A stretch of DNA of 60,667 bases, taken from positions 1 to 60,667 of the forward strand of contig JAENWR010000009.1 of the NCBI GenBank assembly GCA_016649895.1, written 5' to 3'. The notes beneath the pieces were generated by a model. It had not been told where the DNA came from and searched no databases. It saw nothing but the letters and a program-made list of their open reading frames with translations. Positions 1 to 6,737 of this stretch are shown piece after piece. The DNA is from Acidimicrobiia bacterium (GTDB taxonomy: Bacteria; Actinomycetota; Acidimicrobiia; Acidimicrobiales; SKKL01). The stretch's first letter is position 1. Each line of letters begins with the position of its first letter. The position numbers and the translations under genes are program-made.

Positions 1-329
1 ACGTAGCGGTCGACGCGCTGGGCGGCGATCCAGTCCCACTGGCGCCAGCGGTTGAACACCACACGCAGCCCGGCCCGCAGCACCGGCACGATGGCGGGCT
101 GGCGGCTCAGCCGGCGGGCCGGCGCGTCGGCCAGCGGCGTGCGCACGGTGGTGTCGTCGTAGGCGAGCGAGCGGGTGGCCTCGTAGACGAGGAACGACGA
201 CAGCTCGCGCAGGGCTTGGCGGAACTGGGCCGACGGTGTCGTCTCGTCGCGGAGCCGGGCGAGGCGCTCGGCGGCGAGCGGATGGTCGACCACGTGTGTC
301 TGCACGGTCTGAAGGTAGCGTTCGGCCAT
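1..329 (-). CDS. upp: Uracil phosphoribosyltransferase, 5' part only, reading off the left edge through an odd junction
   Basis: UPRT makes UMP from uracil and PRPP. Residues 1-88 match the family's N-terminal third: HPLAAERLARLRDETTP, then LVYEATRSL, then the strand VPVLRAGL. From residue 89 (about position 65) the family sequence stops. The last 21 residues contain WDWIAAQRVDRY, which looks to me like family-4 glycosyltransferases (WDxxAAQRVDxFIANS), not UPRT. So the gene is broken, fused or misassembled about 65 bases from the window edge. The ATG lies in the same CCATGG as the deoC start on the other strand. The UPRT N-terminus is a confident call; the state of the whole gene is not. Confidence 0.7.
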   Translation of the reverse strand, partial: MAERYLQTVQTHVVDHPLAAERLARLRDETTPSAQFRQALRELSSFLVYEATRSLAYDDTTVRTPLADAPARRLSRQPAIVPVLRAGLRVVFNRWRQWDWIAAQRVDRY

Positions 330-1215
330 GGCTCTCACCGAGACCGCGGTCGACGAGGTCGGTCTGGTCGCTCGTGCCGCGGCGCTCGGCACCCGCTCCA
401 TCAAGACCAGCTCCAAGCTGGCCGCTCTCGACCTCGCCATCCGCTGCATGGACCTCACCACCCTCGAGGGCATCGACACCGACGGCAAGGTTCGGGCCGT
501 GTGCGCCAAGGCAGTGCAGCCCGATCCGTCGATGGCGGACATCCCGTCGGTGGCGGCGGTGTGCGTCTACCCGGCCCTGGTGCCCACGGCCGCAGCCGCG
601 CTCGCGGGCACCGGCGTGAGGATCGCCAGCGTGGCCGGCACGTTCCCGGCCGGGCTCGGCCCGCTCGACGTGCGCCTCGACGAGATCCGCTGGGCCGTCG
701 CGGCGGGCGCCGACGAGATCGACATCGTCCTCAACCGTTCGGCGTTCATGTCCGGGCGCTACCGCCAGGCGGTCGACGAGATCGAGGCGTCGAAGGAGGC
801 GTGCGGACCCGCCCACCTCAAGGTCATCCTCGAGACCGGCGAGCTCGGGTCCTACGACCAGGTGCGGCGGGCCAGCATGCTCGCCATGCTCGCCGGGGCC
901 GACTTCATCAAGACCTCCACCGGCAAGGTCGGCACCAACGCCACGCCCCCCACCGCGCTGTGCATGGCCGAGGCCATCCGCGACCACGCCGACCGCACCG
1001 GCACCGCGGTGGGGCTCAAGCTGGCCGGCGGCATCCGCACCGCCAAGCAGTCGTGGCAGTACCTCGTGCTCGTGCAGGAGACGCTCGGCGCCGAGTGGCT
1101 CACCCCCGACCGCTTCCGCCTCGGCGCGTCGAGCCTCCTCAACGACGTGCTCATGCAGATCGCCAAGCTGCGCAGCGGCACCTACCAGCGGCCGTCCGAC
1201 TTCACCCAGGACTGA
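328..1215 (+). CDS. deoC: Deoxyribose-phosphate aldolase
   Basis: Splits 2-deoxyribose-5-phosphate into glyceraldehyde-3-phosphate and acetaldehyde, the last step of deoxynucleoside breakdown in the cytosol. The class I aldolase signatures are present: DEIDIVLN with Asp132, Schiff-base Lys195 in FIKTSTGK, and the second lysine, Lys231, in GLKLAGGIRT. The 295-residue length fits longer actinobacterial DeoC proteins. The ATG at 328 follows a purine-rich GAAGG at about 311-315. The aldehyde dehydrogenase starts one base after the stop, so the two are surely co-transcribed and the acetaldehyde has an obvious consumer. The deoA and cdd genes 19 kb away supply the pathway upstream. Confidence 0.95.
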   Translation: MALTETAVDEVGLVARAAALGTRSIKTSSKLAALDLAIRCMDLTTLEGIDTDGKVRAVCAKAVQPDPSMADIPSVAAVCVYPALVPTAAAALAGTGVRIASVAGTFPAGLGPLDVRLDEIRWAVAAGADEIDIVLNRSAFMSGRYRQAVDEIEASKEACGPAHLKVILETGELGSYDQVRRASMLAMLAGADFIKTSTGKVGTNATPPTALCMAEAIRDHADRTGTAVGLKLAGGIRTAKQSWQYLVLVQETLGAEWLTPDRFRLGASSLLNDVLMQIAKLRSGTYQRPSDFTQD

Positions 1216-1216
1216 C

Positions 1217-2710
1217 ATGCCCGACGATCCCTCCTACCTCCAGCCCGCCCCCTTGCCATCGTTCGGCCTCGAGTACGCCGCGGCGCCGGAGTCGACCGCC
1301 ATCGTCTCCATCGCCGAGCGCTACCAGCTCTTCATCGGCGGGCAGTGGGTCGAGCCGCGCAGCGAGCGCTGGTTCACCACCACCAACCCCGCCACCGAGG
1401 AGCCCCTCGCCGAGGTGGCCGAGGCCGGCGCCGACGACGTCGACCGTGCCGTCACCGCCGCCCGCGGTGCGCTCGCCCAATGGTCGGCCTGGTCGGGGCG
1501 CGACCGCGCCAAGGTGCTCTACCGGGTGGCCCGGGTGCTCCAGGAACGGGCCCGCGAGTTCGCCGTGCTCGAGACCATCGACGGCGGCAAGCCCATCAAG
1601 GAGTCGCGCGACGTCGACATCCCCCTCGCCGCCGCGCACTTCTTCTACTACGCGGGCTGGGCCGACAAGCTGGGCTACGCCTTCCCCGGGCGCCGCACCC
1701 GTCCGGTCGGGGTGGCCGGCCAGATCATCCCCTGGAACTTCCCGCTGCTCATGGCCTCGTGGAAGCTGGCGCCGGCGCTCGCCACCGGCAACACCGTGGT
1801 GCTGAAGCCGGCCGAGACCACGCCGCTCACCGCGCTTCTCCTCGCCGAGGTGCTGCAGGAGGCGGGTCTACCCGACGGGGTCGTCAACGTGGTCACGGGC
1901 GCGGGTGAGACGGGCGCCGCGCTCGTCGCCCACCCCGGTATCGACAAGATCGCCTTCACCGGCTCCACCGAGGTGGGCAAGCACATCCAACGCGAGCTGG
2001 CCGGTCGCGACACCCGCCTCACGCTCGAGCTGGGCGGCAAGGCTGCCAACATCGTGTTCGAGGACGCCGCCATCGACCAGGCCGTCGAAGGTGTGGTCAA
2101 CGGCATCTACTTCAACCAGGGCCACGTGTGCTGCGCCGGGTCGCGCCTGCTGGTGCAGGAGCCGGTGGCCGAGCTGTTCCTCGACAAGCTGAAGCGCAGG
2201 CTCGACACCCTCCGCGTGGGCGATCCGCTCGACAAGAACACCGACGTCGGCGCCATCAACTCTCGTGCCCAGCTCGACAAGATCACCGAGCTGGTCGCCG
2301 CCGGTGTCGCCGAGGGCGCCGAGATGTACCAGCCGCAGTGCGCGCTCCCCGAGAAGGGCTGGTTCCATCGGCCGACGGTGTTCACCAACGTGGCGCTCTC
2401 GCACCGCATCGCCCGCGAGGAGATCTTCGGGCCGGTGCTGTCGGTGCTCACGTTCCGCACCGCCGAGGAGGCGGTCACCAAGGCCAACAACACCCCGTAT
2501 GGCTTGTCCGCCGGCGTCTGGACCGAGAAGGGCTCGCGCATCCTCTGGATGGCCGACCACCTCAAGGCCGGCGTCGTGTGGGCCAACACCTTCAACCAGT
2601 TCGACCCCACCAGCCCGTTCGGCGGCTACAAGGAGAGCGGCTTCGGCCGCGAGGGCGGCCGTCACGGCCTCGAGCCATACGTCGAGCTCGACGACCTCGT
2701 CGCCACCTGA
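1217..2710 (+). CDS. NAD(P)-dependent aldehyde dehydrogenase coupled to deoC
   Basis: Oxidises an aldehyde to the acid. Next to deoC the likely substrate is acetaldehyde (inference). The 497 residues cover the whole ALDH fold. GNTVVLKPAE (191-200) is the cofactor region, the general base is Glu271 in LELGGKAANIVF, and the nucleophile is Cys305 in NQGHVCCAGSR, where the usual GQ is GH. The C-terminal bridging segment with SPFGGYKESGFGREGG is present. The first 30 residues are a poorly conserved extension. The ATG lies one base after the deoC stop, so translation is probably coupled. A shorter relative at 5806-6654 lacks all of the catalytic part. Confidence 0.93.
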   Translation: MPDDPSYLQPAPLPSFGLEYAAAPESTAIVSIAERYQLFIGGQWVEPRSERWFTTTNPATEEPLAEVAEAGADDVDRAVTAARGALAQWSAWSGRDRAKVLYRVARVLQERAREFAVLETIDGGKPIKESRDVDIPLAAAHFFYYAGWADKLGYAFPGRRTRPVGVAGQIIPWNFPLLMASWKLAPALATGNTVVLKPAETTPLTALLLAEVLQEAGLPDGVVNVVTGAGETGAALVAHPGIDKIAFTGSTEVGKHIQRELAGRDTRLTLELGGKAANIVFEDAAIDQAVEGVVNGIYFNQGHVCCAGSRLLVQEPVAELFLDKLKRRLDTLRVGDPLDKNTDVGAINSRAQLDKITELVAAGVAEGAEMYQPQCALPEKGWFHRPTVFTNVALSHRIAREEIFGPVLSVLTFRTAEEAVTKANNTPYGLSAGVWTEKGSRILWMADHLKAGVVWANTFNQFDPTSPFGGYKESGFGREGGRHGLEPYVELDDLVAT

Positions 2711-2719
2711 GATCGGTTC

Positions 2720-3262
2720 ATGACGGCGGTCTGGTTGGTGACGGGAGCGCAAGCATCAGGGAAGTCGACGGTGGCTGATCTGCTGGCGGGGCGCTTCGAG
2801 CGCGGCGTCCACGTGCGCGGCGGGCAGTTCTACCGCTGGGCCGTGCGGGGCTGGGTGCACTTCGGCGATGAGGACGAGCGCGAGGTACGACGCCTCCTCG
2901 ATCTCCGGTACCGGCTCTCAGCCTCGGTGGCGGTCGGGTACGCCGCCGCCGGGTTCACGACGGTGGTGCAGGACAACATCTACGGGCCCGACGTCGAGGA
3001 CTGGCTCGGTCGTGTCCCGCTTGGATTGCGCCACCTCGTGGTTCTCCGCCCCAGGGTCGACGTCGTCGAGGCTCGAGACGCCGAACGGCAGCGGACCACC
3101 GGCAAGGTCGCCTACCGCGACGGTTACACCGCGGCCATCAACGACCAGCACGTCGCCGCCACCCGCCACGACCTCGGGCTGTGGATCGACACGTCGAACC
3201 AGACCGCGGACGAGACGGTCGACGAGATCCTCGACCGCGTCGACGAAGCGCGGGTGGGCTGA
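2720..3262 (+). CDS. P-loop NTPase, small-molecule kinase-like
   Basis: Predicted cytosolic ATP-binding protein of 180 residues. A Walker A loop sits at residues 9-17 (GAQASGKST), followed by a short strand-helix core like that of chloramphenicol phosphotransferase-type and shikimate-kinase-like proteins. A basic lid-like stretch near 115-125 (AERQRTTGKVAYRD) could close over ATP. The start at 2720 is nine bases after the aldehyde dehydrogenase stop, so it may be the last gene of the deoC operon. Substrate unknown; I cannot say whether it belongs functionally with nucleoside breakdown. Confidence 0.75.
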   Translation: MTAVWLVTGAQASGKSTVADLLAGRFERGVHVRGGQFYRWAVRGWVHFGDEDEREVRRLLDLRYRLSASVAVGYAAAGFTTVVQDNIYGPDVEDWLGRVPLGLRHLVVLRPRVDVVEARDAERQRTTGKVAYRDGYTAAINDQHVAATRHDLGLWIDTSNQTADETVDEILDRVDEARVG

Positions 3263-3269
3263 CGCCGGC

Positions 3270-3578
3270 TCAGTCCAGCTGCCACCAGTAGTTCACGTCC
3301 CCGAGTGGCTTTCGCTCGCCACCGAGGGACGCATAGAGCTCCTGGGCCACCTCGTTGTGTCCGCCCGTCGAGAGCCAGAACCTCGTCGAGCCGCTCACAC
3401 GCGCGATCGCCATGGCCTCGGAGATGAGAGCGGTGGCGACGCCCTGGCGTCGCCACTCCTCGCGCACGTCGAGCTCGTGGACGTAGGTCGTGAGACGGCC
3501 GCTGGGTGAGCGCAGTGTCACCGGGCCCGTACCGACGCAGTTCGGGCGTTGGTCGTTTCGTATCCACGCGACGCACAC
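3270..3578 (-). CDS. GNAT-family acetyltransferase, short
   Basis: Transfers an acetyl group from acetyl-CoA to an unknown amine. The acetyl-CoA loop is clear at VREEWRRQGVATALISEAM (a Q/RxxGxA/G-type motif), followed by the expected helix and the C-terminal strand with ELYASLG. At 102 residues from a GTG start, the usual first two strands and helix are missing or very short, so it may be a truncated gene. It converges on the P-loop kinase with seven bases between their ends. No substrate can be named. Confidence 0.7.
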   Translation of the reverse strand: MCVAWIRNDQRPNCVGTGPVTLRSPSGRLTTYVHELDVREEWRRQGVATALISEAMAIARVSGSTRFWLSTGGHNEVAQELYASLGGERKPLGDVNYWWQLD

Positions 3579-3601
3579 TATGGACGGCGGGGGTGTGCGG
3601 C

Positions 3602-3796
3602 TCAGGTCCTCTCGAGGATGCGGCGGATCGAGCCGATCACGTAGACGATCGACAGGACGAGGAACAACGCCCCGACCGCGGCGCGCACCTGGTCCTCAGA
3701 GAGGCGTGAGGCCCTCGACGCGGGTGTCGCGACCGAGTCGGCCACCTTGGCCCTCCAGCCCTTGAGACCTGCGGTTCCGAGCGAAAGTGTGTCCAT
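3602..3796 (-). CDS. Small single-pass membrane protein
   Basis: A 64-residue protein with a soluble, basic N-terminal half and one membrane helix near residues 40-58 (AAVGALFLVLSIVYVIGSI), ending in a positively charged tail (RRILERT). The pattern resembles small actinobacterial membrane proteins of unknown role, but I cannot assign a family. A TAGGCC box lies six bases before the ATG on its strand. It sits in a region of short and broken genes, so it could itself be a survivor of rearrangement. Confidence 0.5.
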   Translation of the reverse strand: MDTLSLGTAGLKGWRAKVADSVATPASRASRLSEDQVRAAVGALFLVLSIVYVIGSIRRILERT

Positions 3797-3814
3797 CGGG
3801 CCGGCCTACCCTCC

Positions 3815-3820
3815 TAGGGT
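3815..3820 (+). promoter_or_regulatory. Candidate -10 box (TAGGGT)
   Basis: TAGGGT sits six bases before the ATG of the methyltransferase-like remnant, the same geometry as the -10 boxes of intact genes in this window. It suggests the remnant kept its leaderless promoter. Confidence 0.4.
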
Positions 3821-3826
3821 CGCGGC

Positions 3827-3977
3827 ATGCACCGCCAGACGATCGAGTCGTACGACCGTGGTGCTGAGCGCTGGCGGACAACCCGCAGAACAGGGGGTGC
3901 CGTCGGTCGGGCTCGAGGTCGTCACGATCGACGATGAGGGACAGGCCCGCCGCACCCTGGCGATGCGTCCCGACTGA
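3827..3977 (+). pseudogene. Remnant with the first codons of a methyltransferase-like gene
   Basis: An ATG six bases after a TAGGGT box (3815-3820) begins MHRQTIESYDRGAERW. That resembles the opening of class I SAM-dependent methyltransferases (xxTIxAYDxxAxxW). The frame then runs into unrelated basic residues and stops. Another frame ends at 3977 with GLEVVTIDDEGQARRTLAM, which looks like the natural end of some other gene. The simplest reading is an internal deletion that joined two gene ends. Weak call based on resemblance only. Confidence 0.35.
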
Positions 3978-3980
3978 GGT

Positions 3981-4421
3981 TCAATCGGTGATCGCTCGAA
4001 CCGCCACACCGAGGTCGTGAGCGGCCGTCCGCAGGGGTGCGTTGTCGTCCGCTTCGGCGAGGCAGATCTCTGCGGAGAGGTGAGTGGCGGCGACGAGTGC
4101 TTCGAGCGAGAGAAGGTTGAGTCGCGCTCCAGCCTGCACGAGCGCGCCCATGGGCCACGCCAAGGTTCGGAGTGAGACGAGCTGGATGTCGGCCGGAAGT
4201 TCGATCACCGCGCCGACGACGCTGGCCGCGATCTCGTCGTCGACGGTGCCGAGCATCCGCGACATGGAACCGACGACCGCCTCATCGGCCAATGCCCGAC
4301 AGAGCCTGTGGTACCAGAGCCCGGTCGTCGCGATGGTGGTGTCGGGTGGCCGCAGCGACGACGGCTCGTCGTCGAGCAGGGTGCGCAGGAGCAGGTGATC
4401 GTCGACGAGGACGATGCTCAA
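3981..4421 (-). CDS. PIN-domain ribonuclease toxin of an AbrB/PIN pair
   Basis: Probable VapC-like ribonuclease that cuts RNA when free of its antitoxin. The 146 residues begin SIVLVDDHLLLRTLL, with the early aspartates of the metal site. The end carries ICLAEADDNAPLRTAAHDLGVAV, the usual C-terminal acidic cluster of PIN domains. The start is a TTG that overlaps the antitoxin stop (TTGA), so the toxin is made by translational coupling. The acidic residues are less regular than in classical VapC, so family membership is likely but not certain. A second, unrelated antitoxin/PIN pair is at 32594-33240. Confidence 0.72.
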   Translation of the reverse strand: MSIVLVDDHLLLRTLLDDEPSSLRPPDTTIATTGLWYHRLCRALADEAVVGSMSRMLGTVDDEIAASVVGAVIELPADIQLVSLRTLAWPMGALVQAGARLNLLSLEALVAATHLSAEICLAEADDNAPLRTAAHDLGVAVRAITD

Positions 4422-4660
4422 GCGAGCTCGGACTCCTGATCAGCGACCGCGGAAGCGAACTTCTCGTAGCCCCCCGCTGCCTCGACCGCCGTTCGCACGA
4501 GCCCGCGGAGCCCACCACGGCCTGCTGGGACGATCACCAGGGCATTGCCCAGGTCTGCGATCTCGACTGCACCGCCCTCGGCCAGGTTCCATCGGCGGCG
4601 CGCCTCGGCGGGCAACGCCATCTGGCCACGTTCCGACACGCGGTAGCTGGATACGGTCAT
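4418..4660 (-). CDS. AbrB/MazE-type antitoxin
   Basis: An 80-residue DNA-binding antitoxin. The swapped-hairpin AbrB fold is recognisable in RVSERGQMALPAEARRRW, followed by a strand pair (GGAVEIADLGNALVIVPA) and a C-terminal tail (residues about 50-80) that would wrap around the toxin. I start it at 4660 because the homology begins at MTVSSYRVSERG and a TAAGCT box lies seven bases upstream. The longer in-frame extension is not protein-like. It overlaps the PIN toxin by four bases and probably represses its own promoter through the repeats at 4672-4699. Confidence 0.82.
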   Translation of the reverse strand: MTVSSYRVSERGQMALPAEARRRWNLAEGGAVEIADLGNALVIVPAGRGGLRGLVRTAVEAAGGYEKFASAVADQESELA

Positions 4661-4667
4661 GGATTCG

Positions 4668-4699
4668 AGCTTACACAGCGAGTCGAGAGTTCTACACAG
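4668..4699 (-). promoter_or_regulatory. Antitoxin promoter with two direct repeats 21 bp apart
   Basis: On the minus strand a TAAGCT -10 box (4668-4673) ends seven bases before the antitoxin ATG, which fits a leaderless message. Two copies of CTGTGTA (plus strand TACACAG at 4672-4678 and 4693-4699) are spaced 21 bp start to start, two turns of DNA. The first overlaps the -10 box. This is a good candidate autoregulatory operator. Confidence 0.5.
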
Positions 4700-4709
4700 T
4701 GCGTTGCGA

Positions 4710-5308
4710 TCACAGGCGCCGGCCGTCCTCGGCGGCATCGACGACCGCGGCGATCCTTCGGGCGCGGGTGTCGGCCCGTTCGGCACTGATGATCGACCAC
4801 AGCATCTGCTTGCGAGTCGACGGAGGGAACCCGTCCCAGTGGCTCCGCGCGGGAGGGACCGCGTCGAGTGCCGCCGCGAGGTCATCGGGCTCGATCAGGT
4901 CCTCGACCGGGTCGTAACGGGTGAGCCAGCCATTGGCCCGGGCGACCTCGACTGCTCGGGGCCGGCATCGGTCATGAGGCCCTGCGATTCGAGGCGGGCG
5001 ACCCGCTCGCGGTTGAGGCGGGTCCAGCTGCTCTTCGCCTTGCGCGGAGTGAGGAGCTGCAGGCGGCGGTCGTCGTCGAGGCTGTTCACCGTGGAATCGA
5101 TCCACCCGAAGCACAGCGCCTCCTCGACCACCTCTTCGTAGGGGACGTGCGGCTTCTCGCTCGGGCGTTTCCACGTCGCCAACCAGACCCCGCGCTCGGT
5201 GGTGTGGTGCGCTGCCAGCCACTGTCGAACCTCCGCCCGCGGCGCCGCGTGGAAGATCGGCATGTCGAACTTCCAAGTGGCGGGATGGTCCGAGGCAGTC
5301 GGCGTCAC
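4710..5308 (-). pseudogene. YdeI/OmpD-associated family protein, frameshifted
   Basis: YdeI-family proteins are small cytosolic proteins linked to resistance to cationic peptides in some bacteria. The reading frame from GTG 5308 has the family core: HAAPRAEVRQWLAAHH, then VVEEALCFGWIDSTVNSLD, then LLTPRKAKSSWTRLNRERV. It runs out of homology after LMTDAG. The missing end (RAVEVARANGW, then the tail VEDLIEPDDLAAALDAVP) is in the next frame. One extra C in the run at 4958-4961 (GGGG on the plus strand) restores a continuous protein of about 199 residues. It overlaps the next frameshifted gene by four bases. Either an inactivated gene or a homopolymer error. Confidence 0.75.
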
Positions 5309-5768
5309 GGCCACACGTCGCGCCAGTAGATGATGGCCGGCTCGTCGTCGACGCCACGGGGCACTTCGCCGATTCGGCGCCACCCGAGCCGCTCGTAGAG
5401 GGCCCGAGCGGGGTTCGACTCGAACACCAGGTTGAACATGATGGCGTCGAAGCCCTCCGCCGGGGCGCGGAAGATGGAGTGCTCGACGAGCTCTCGGCCG
5501 ACACCTCGACCTCTGGCGGCCTCGGCCACCATGTAGCCCGCGTTGGCGATGTGGGCGGCCCGTCCTGGGAAGTTGGGCTTCAGGTAGGCACCGACCACCT
5601 CACCGCCGTCGACAGCCACGACCACGACCGGTGGGTCCACCCAGCTGGCGGCGAAGCGAACGTCGTCGAGCGGCGGGGCGTCGGGGAACCCCTGTCCGGT
5701 GGCCACGATGTGCCGAACATCGCGAAGATCTGGTGTCGGTCGTCCGGTACCGCAGTTCGCAGCTCCAC
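5305..5768 (-). pseudogene. GNAT-family acetyltransferase, frameshifted near its start
   Basis: An N-acetyltransferase whose N-terminus (GTG 5768, then ELRTAVPDDRHQIFAMF) is in one frame. The rest is in the neighbouring frame: RHIVATGQGFPDAPPLDD, then EAARGRGVGRELVEHSI for acetyl-CoA binding, and ALYERLGWRRIGEVPRG at the end. One extra C beside position 5714 would join them into about 154 residues. The break is only 18 codons in. It is divergent from the aldehyde-dehydrogenase-like gene at 5806 and overlaps the YdeI gene, so the two frameshifted genes would form one small operon. Confidence 0.72.
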
Positions 5769-5792
5769 CCCTCCAGCATGGCGCTCCGGCGG

Positions 5793-5798
5793 TAGCCT
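5793..5798 (+). promoter_or_regulatory. Candidate -10 box (TAGCCT) for a leaderless transcript
   Basis: TAGCCT ends seven bases before the GTG at 5806 of the aldehyde-dehydrogenase-like gene. It has the same spacing as several other genes in the window and supports that start codon. Confidence 0.45.
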
Positions 5799-5805
5799 CG
5801 CGGCG

Positions 5806-6654
5806 GTGACCGACCGTCTCGACGTGCGTAAGACCTACAAGCTCTTCATCGGTGGCGTCTTCCCCCGATCGGAGTCGGGCCGCACCTACGACGTGGGCGG
5901 CGTGCACGCCCCCCTCGCCTCGCGCAAGGACGTGCGCGAAGCGGTCGCCGCCGCCCGGGGCGCGCAGGAGAAGTGGGCCGGCCGCACGGCGTACAACCGG
6001 GCGCAGATCCTCTACCGGGTGGCCGAGATGCTCGAGGGACGGAGGGCGCAGTTCGTCGACGAGCTCGGTGCGTCTGGAGTCGACGATCCCGGCGCCGAGG
6101 TCGACGCGTCGGTGGATCGTTGGGTCTGGTACGCCGGCTGGGCCGACAAGATCGCCCAGGTCGCCGGCGGCGCCAACCCCGTGGCGGGCCCCTACTTCAA
6201 CATCACCGTGCCCGAACCGTCGGGGGTGGTCACCGTGGTGGCGCCCGACGACCCGCCCCTGCTCGGGCTCGTCTCTCGCGTCGCCCCGGCCATCGTCTCG
6301 GGCAACACGGCAGTGGTGCTGGCCAGCGAGCGCGTACCCTTGCCGGCGTTGTCGCTCGGTGAGGTGCTCGCCACCAGCGACGTGCCCGCCGGGGTGGTCA
6401 ACATCGTCAGTGGTCGTCGAGCCGAGCTCGCTACCTGGCTGGCGGGCCACCGCGACGTGAACGTGGTCGACCTCATCGGCGTCGACGACGACGAGGTGCG
6501 AACCGCGGCCCGTCGACAGGCCGCCGATGCGGTCACGAGGGTCGTCCGCGAACGGCCCGGCGACCGCGACTGGACCTCCGATCGTGCCCAGCACCCCGAG
6601 CTGATCCTCGCCTCGTGCGAGATGAAGACGGTCTGGCACCCGAAGGGTCGGTGA
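5806..6654 (+). CDS. Aldehyde-dehydrogenase-like protein without catalytic residues
   Basis: About 282 residues resembling the first half of an aldehyde dehydrogenase. YKLFIGGVFPRSESGRTYDV and VDRWVWYAGWADKIAQVAGG match the neighbour at 1217 closely, and SGNTAVVLASE replaces the normal GNTVVLKPAE, losing its cofactor-contacting lysine. After residue 205 the sequence shrinks straight to the end. There is no ELGG glutamate and no GQxC cysteine. The C-terminus (ASCEMKTVWHP) is orderly and the gene is open, so this looks like a maintained pseudoenzyme, perhaps a partner of the active dehydrogenase, not simple decay. I think similar short partners occur near deoC in other actinobacteria, but cannot verify that here. 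Confidence 0.72.
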   Translation: MTDRLDVRKTYKLFIGGVFPRSESGRTYDVGGVHAPLASRKDVREAVAAARGAQEKWAGRTAYNRAQILYRVAEMLEGRRAQFVDELGASGVDDPGAEVDASVDRWVWYAGWADKIAQVAGGANPVAGPYFNITVPEPSGVVTVVAPDDPPLLGLVSRVAPAIVSGNTAVVLASERVPLPALSLGEVLATSDVPAGVVNIVSGRRAELATWLAGHRDVNVVDLIGVDDDEVRTAARRQAADAVTRVVRERPGDRDWTSDRAQHPELILASCEMKTVWHPKGR

Positions 6655-6737
6655 CCCGAACCCTCATGGGTGCGTACCGTCGGCCGACATGAAGTCGTAA
6701 CATCCAGAGTGGGCGGAGTCCGCTACGGAGGTTCGGC

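Noticed and set aside
216-1805. A 529-codon open frame across upp, deoC and the dehydrogenase
   Set aside because: It is Arg/Pro/Gly-rich shadow sequence of a GC-rich genome in another frame; deoC and the dehydrogenase on the same strand have clear family motifs.
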